Below, in pieces: positions 61,692 through 64,000 of a stretch of DNA of 64,000 nt. This stretch comes from Pyrus communis. Taxonomy: Eukaryota > Streptophyta > Magnoliopsida > Rosales > Rosaceae. The DNA lies in the NCBI RefSeq assembly GCF_963583255.1, contig NC_084808.1:28042300-28106299 (forward strand). Reading direction: 5' to 3'. Position numbers and translations under genes: made by a program. The notes beneath the pieces are model-generated. The model was given only the letters and a program-made list of their open reading frames with translations, searched no databases and was not told the origin of the DNA. Within the stretch, counting starts at the first letter, position 1, and every line of letters starts with the position of its first letter.

Positions 61692-62537
61692 CGTGGTTCA
61701 CCCTAAGTTTAGCTACGTCCACGAAATAGAGGAGTTTTCATTAATAGTGAAAGGTTTACACAAATACATAAGTTTAAGCATAATTACCATTAGTCGGTTC
61801 AAATAACTAGTTTAAGTACCATAATGACATTCTCCCTTAATTGCAGGAGAATGGTTTTCTTTTATAGTTGAGGAGAGTCTCCAACTTTTGTCGTTGTTAA
61901 TGTGGGACTCTAAGAGCTTTATTCTAATGTTGACACGTGTTGTATTGTGATTAACCTCTTGGGTGGAGGGAAACTCTGTTGTTTCAGCAAGGATGCCTCA
62001 ACACAAACTCTTTAGTGGGTCATTAAAGGTATAAAGTTGACCCGTGCTTGGTAATTTCAGGATTGATCAGGTATGGTACAAACAACATACTTTGTTAGAG
62101 GTGGGTCAACATACATTGATACCTTCCACACCCATTTTCAATTTTTACAGTTAAATCGAATGAATTGAAAAATATCAAATAAAACGAATAACAAAAGGTG
62201 GGGATGTAAAAGAAAAGTATGAATAGCACCACTCATGCCAACATAGTTGTCTAAAATTACAGAAAATTAAGTGGCATCCTTTATTGTGTATTATTATTTC
62301 TAGTAAATACATAGTAGCAATAACGGTCACTACCCTATTTATAACCATTCGATGAGCTCAATTTTTAAAATTAGTGTCTACCACTACTAGATTTCAAAAT
62401 TTAAAATTATCTGGTTGTAATAAATAGAGCGTTGAGGAACACTATCACTTGAGAGTGGTAAAAAAAAATGTTCTCCTTAACTTAAAATTAGCAATTACTT
62501 ACTGACTTGACAATTCAAAAGAATAACGTTAAATTTA
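61692..62537. other. Older LTR-like sequence that received the nested insertion, plus intergenic DNA
   Basis: The left flank (aagcgaacacaagatatacg, before 58001) and the right flank (tggttcaccctaagtttagc, then tacgtccacg, from 61694) would join into a phrase very common in plant Ty1/copia LTRs. The target was therefore probably an old LTR. Its ends were not found. No gene. Confidence 0.4.
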
Positions 62538-62974
62538 GAGTAAATTATAGCAATGGTCCCTTAACTTTAACTCAATTAGAGCAATGGTCCCTCAACTCAT
62601 CAAAATGGGCAGCTATAGCCCCTCAACTAAAATCCATTATCATTGGTCCCTCAACTTTAACCAAATTGTAGCAATGATCCTTCAACTTTAACCCAATTGT
62701 AGCAATGGTTCTTCTAACATAACTCATCTTGACAAAATTCTTATGAAGTTAACAAAAATGACCATAGCTATGCGTTTCGATGAATTGAAAGACCCCCAGT
62801 TCTAGCAATGGTCATTCCAACATAACTTATTTTGACAAAATTTTAATAAAGTTGACAAAAAAGATCATAACTACACATTTTGATGAGTTGAAGAACCAAT
62901 GGTAATGAATTTTTAGTCTAAAAACCATTACTTCAATTTGATTAAAATTAAGAAACTATTACTATAATTTACTC
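62538..62974. mobile_element. Small MULE-type MITE with 9-bp target duplication
   Basis: The left terminus is GAGTAAATTATAGCAATGG and the right, reverse-complemented, is GAGTAAATTATAGTAATAG. It is flanked by TTAAATTTA at 62529-62537 and 62975-62983, an exact 9-bp duplication as made by Mutator-like transposases. The interior is built of repeated gcaatggtcc / ctcaactttaac phrases and has no open frame. The terminus resembles that of the larger element at 59566. Confidence 0.88.
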
Positions 62975-63236
62975 TTAAATTTAAATGGTTGGTAACCGAC
63001 ATCTTCTACAAGAGTTTCACAAGCCTCAATTTATTGAATTTGACACGAATATACATAAGCATCGGTCTTACGTACATAACAAACATCATCCATATTTGGT
63101 GACGAATTACTAAATCAACTACTCAGGCCTCCCGCAGTATGGGTGGACAGTCATAAAGCTACAGAACTACAGATGGTTGCCAAGTATATTTGACATATTA
63201 ACTGCACAGAAATTACAGCAATACAGAATATTGCGC

Positions 63237-63818
63237 TCAAATGTCCATGTTGTCGAAAATTTCTCCATCTTCATCAGACCGCAACTCGTCCATCCGATAT
63301 CCATCAGCCACCAAGTTACTGCCAAAAAATGCGAGTAAACAGAAAACCCTTTAGCCGTTGGTTCTTTGTGGGAGGGTTTGTTAAACTTTTTAAGAAGTTT
63401 GAGATGATTGTAACCCACCTTAAACAGCAGACACGGAAGCTCACAACACGCTTAAGTTTCCTATTGTAGAAAAAGAAATTGAACGACCATCTGCAGGAAA
63501 CAAAAGAGCACAGTGATGTTGAAAAGTGTATAGTGACGATGGTACATAAACATCACATTTGGTGCATGTGTAAATTTATCAAGTAACCAGAAAGATAACT
63601 CACATAGATCCTCTCTCAACAAACGGATCAGCATCCGAGTCTGGAATGTAACTGTAAACTTCACATTCCGCTAGTCTAACAACCTACATTTGCAAGGTAT
63701 CAGAACATTGCCACCTAAAATTACTTACATTCACTTCCTTTGACCATATGCTTACCTCATCCAAAGCCTTGTAAAGGGCTTCCAGCAAGGAACTGCCCTC
63801 ATTTGTCTCTGTCCATTC
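63237..63818 (-). CDS. MAF1: Repressor of RNA polymerase III transcription MAF1 (3' part, partial)
   Basis: Four 3' exons: 63756-63818, 63604-63683, 63419-63490 and 63237-63318, all in phase; earlier exons lie beyond the right edge. MAF1 binds RNA polymerase III under stress and blocks transcription of tRNA and 5S genes. The peptides read EWTETNEGSSLLEALYKALD, then VVRLAECEVYSYIPDSDADP, FVERGSIWSFNFFFYNRKLK, RVVSFRVCCLSNLVADGYRM and DELRSDEDGEIFDNMDI with TGA at 63237-63239. The YSYIPDSDADPF, WSFNFFFYNRKLKRVVSF and DGEIFDxMD motifs are the conserved MAF1 boxes of plants and animals. Nothing in the visible part is damaged. Confidence 0.95.
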
Positions 63819-64000
63819 CTGAATTGAATTGTCCCAAGAAACCAGAGAAACAGGTCAACAACGCCTTCAACATAATAAAGCCGTCAATATTCTATAAAAA
63901 CTTAATGACATGACAAGTGATAATGCACTAGACTCAGCATCTAGTCACAGTGAACAACGAAATACCACGCATTAAGGATAGTATCATGTCCATTCGAAGA

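Overview
The window is plant nuclear DNA. Genes are split by GT-AG introns, intergenic DNA is AT-rich, and transposon relics are abundant. The gene set is eudicot, and an intact Cassandra element plus the repeat types point to Rosaceae, probably the apple/pear group; the family assignment is inference. Positions were read by eye and exon joins were checked by reading phase.  Layout: 24-233 is the last exon of chloroplast TatC (+). 481-2385 is a cyclin-D1-binding (GCIP) protein gene (-). 3289-4342 is a decayed MTP1-type zinc transporter (+). From 4.7 to 18.7 kb lies a tandem cluster of three seven-exon MATE/DETOXIFICATION genes (-). Genes B and C read intact; gene A carries one frameshift. The cluster also holds an exon-1 remnant at 8.6 kb and a broken Ty1/copia element 136 bp above the start codon of gene B. 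A MATE pseudogene of another subfamily follows on the + strand (21.25-23.82 kb).  25.6-46.5 kb is a conserved gene block: histone chaperone ASF1 (-), mitochondrial ATP synthase beta (+, nine exons), a pKIWI502-like ferredoxin-reductase-fold protein (+), a FAM133-like Ser/Lys-rich protein (-), the ESCRT-associated BRO1-domain protein ALIX (+, eight exons) and a CYP749-like P450 (-). A TTC5-like pseudogene (-) lies at 48.6-51.3 kb. A small DUF4228 protein gene (+) lies at 56.2 kb. The 3' part of the RNA polymerase III repressor MAF1 (-) closes the window.  57.4-63.0 kb is a transposon stack. An LTR retrotransposon with almost no coding capacity (58004-61691) has one LTR split by a MULE-like element (59566-61659). 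That element carries a piece of an AP2/ERF gene, and one of its terminal repeats is in turn split by a complete Cassandra TRIM (60982-61619) with an exact 5-bp target duplication. Removing each layer restores the one below. The outermost target itself looks like an older LTR. I found no tRNA or rRNA genes and no CRISPR array; the only 5S-like sequence is inside the Cassandra LTRs.
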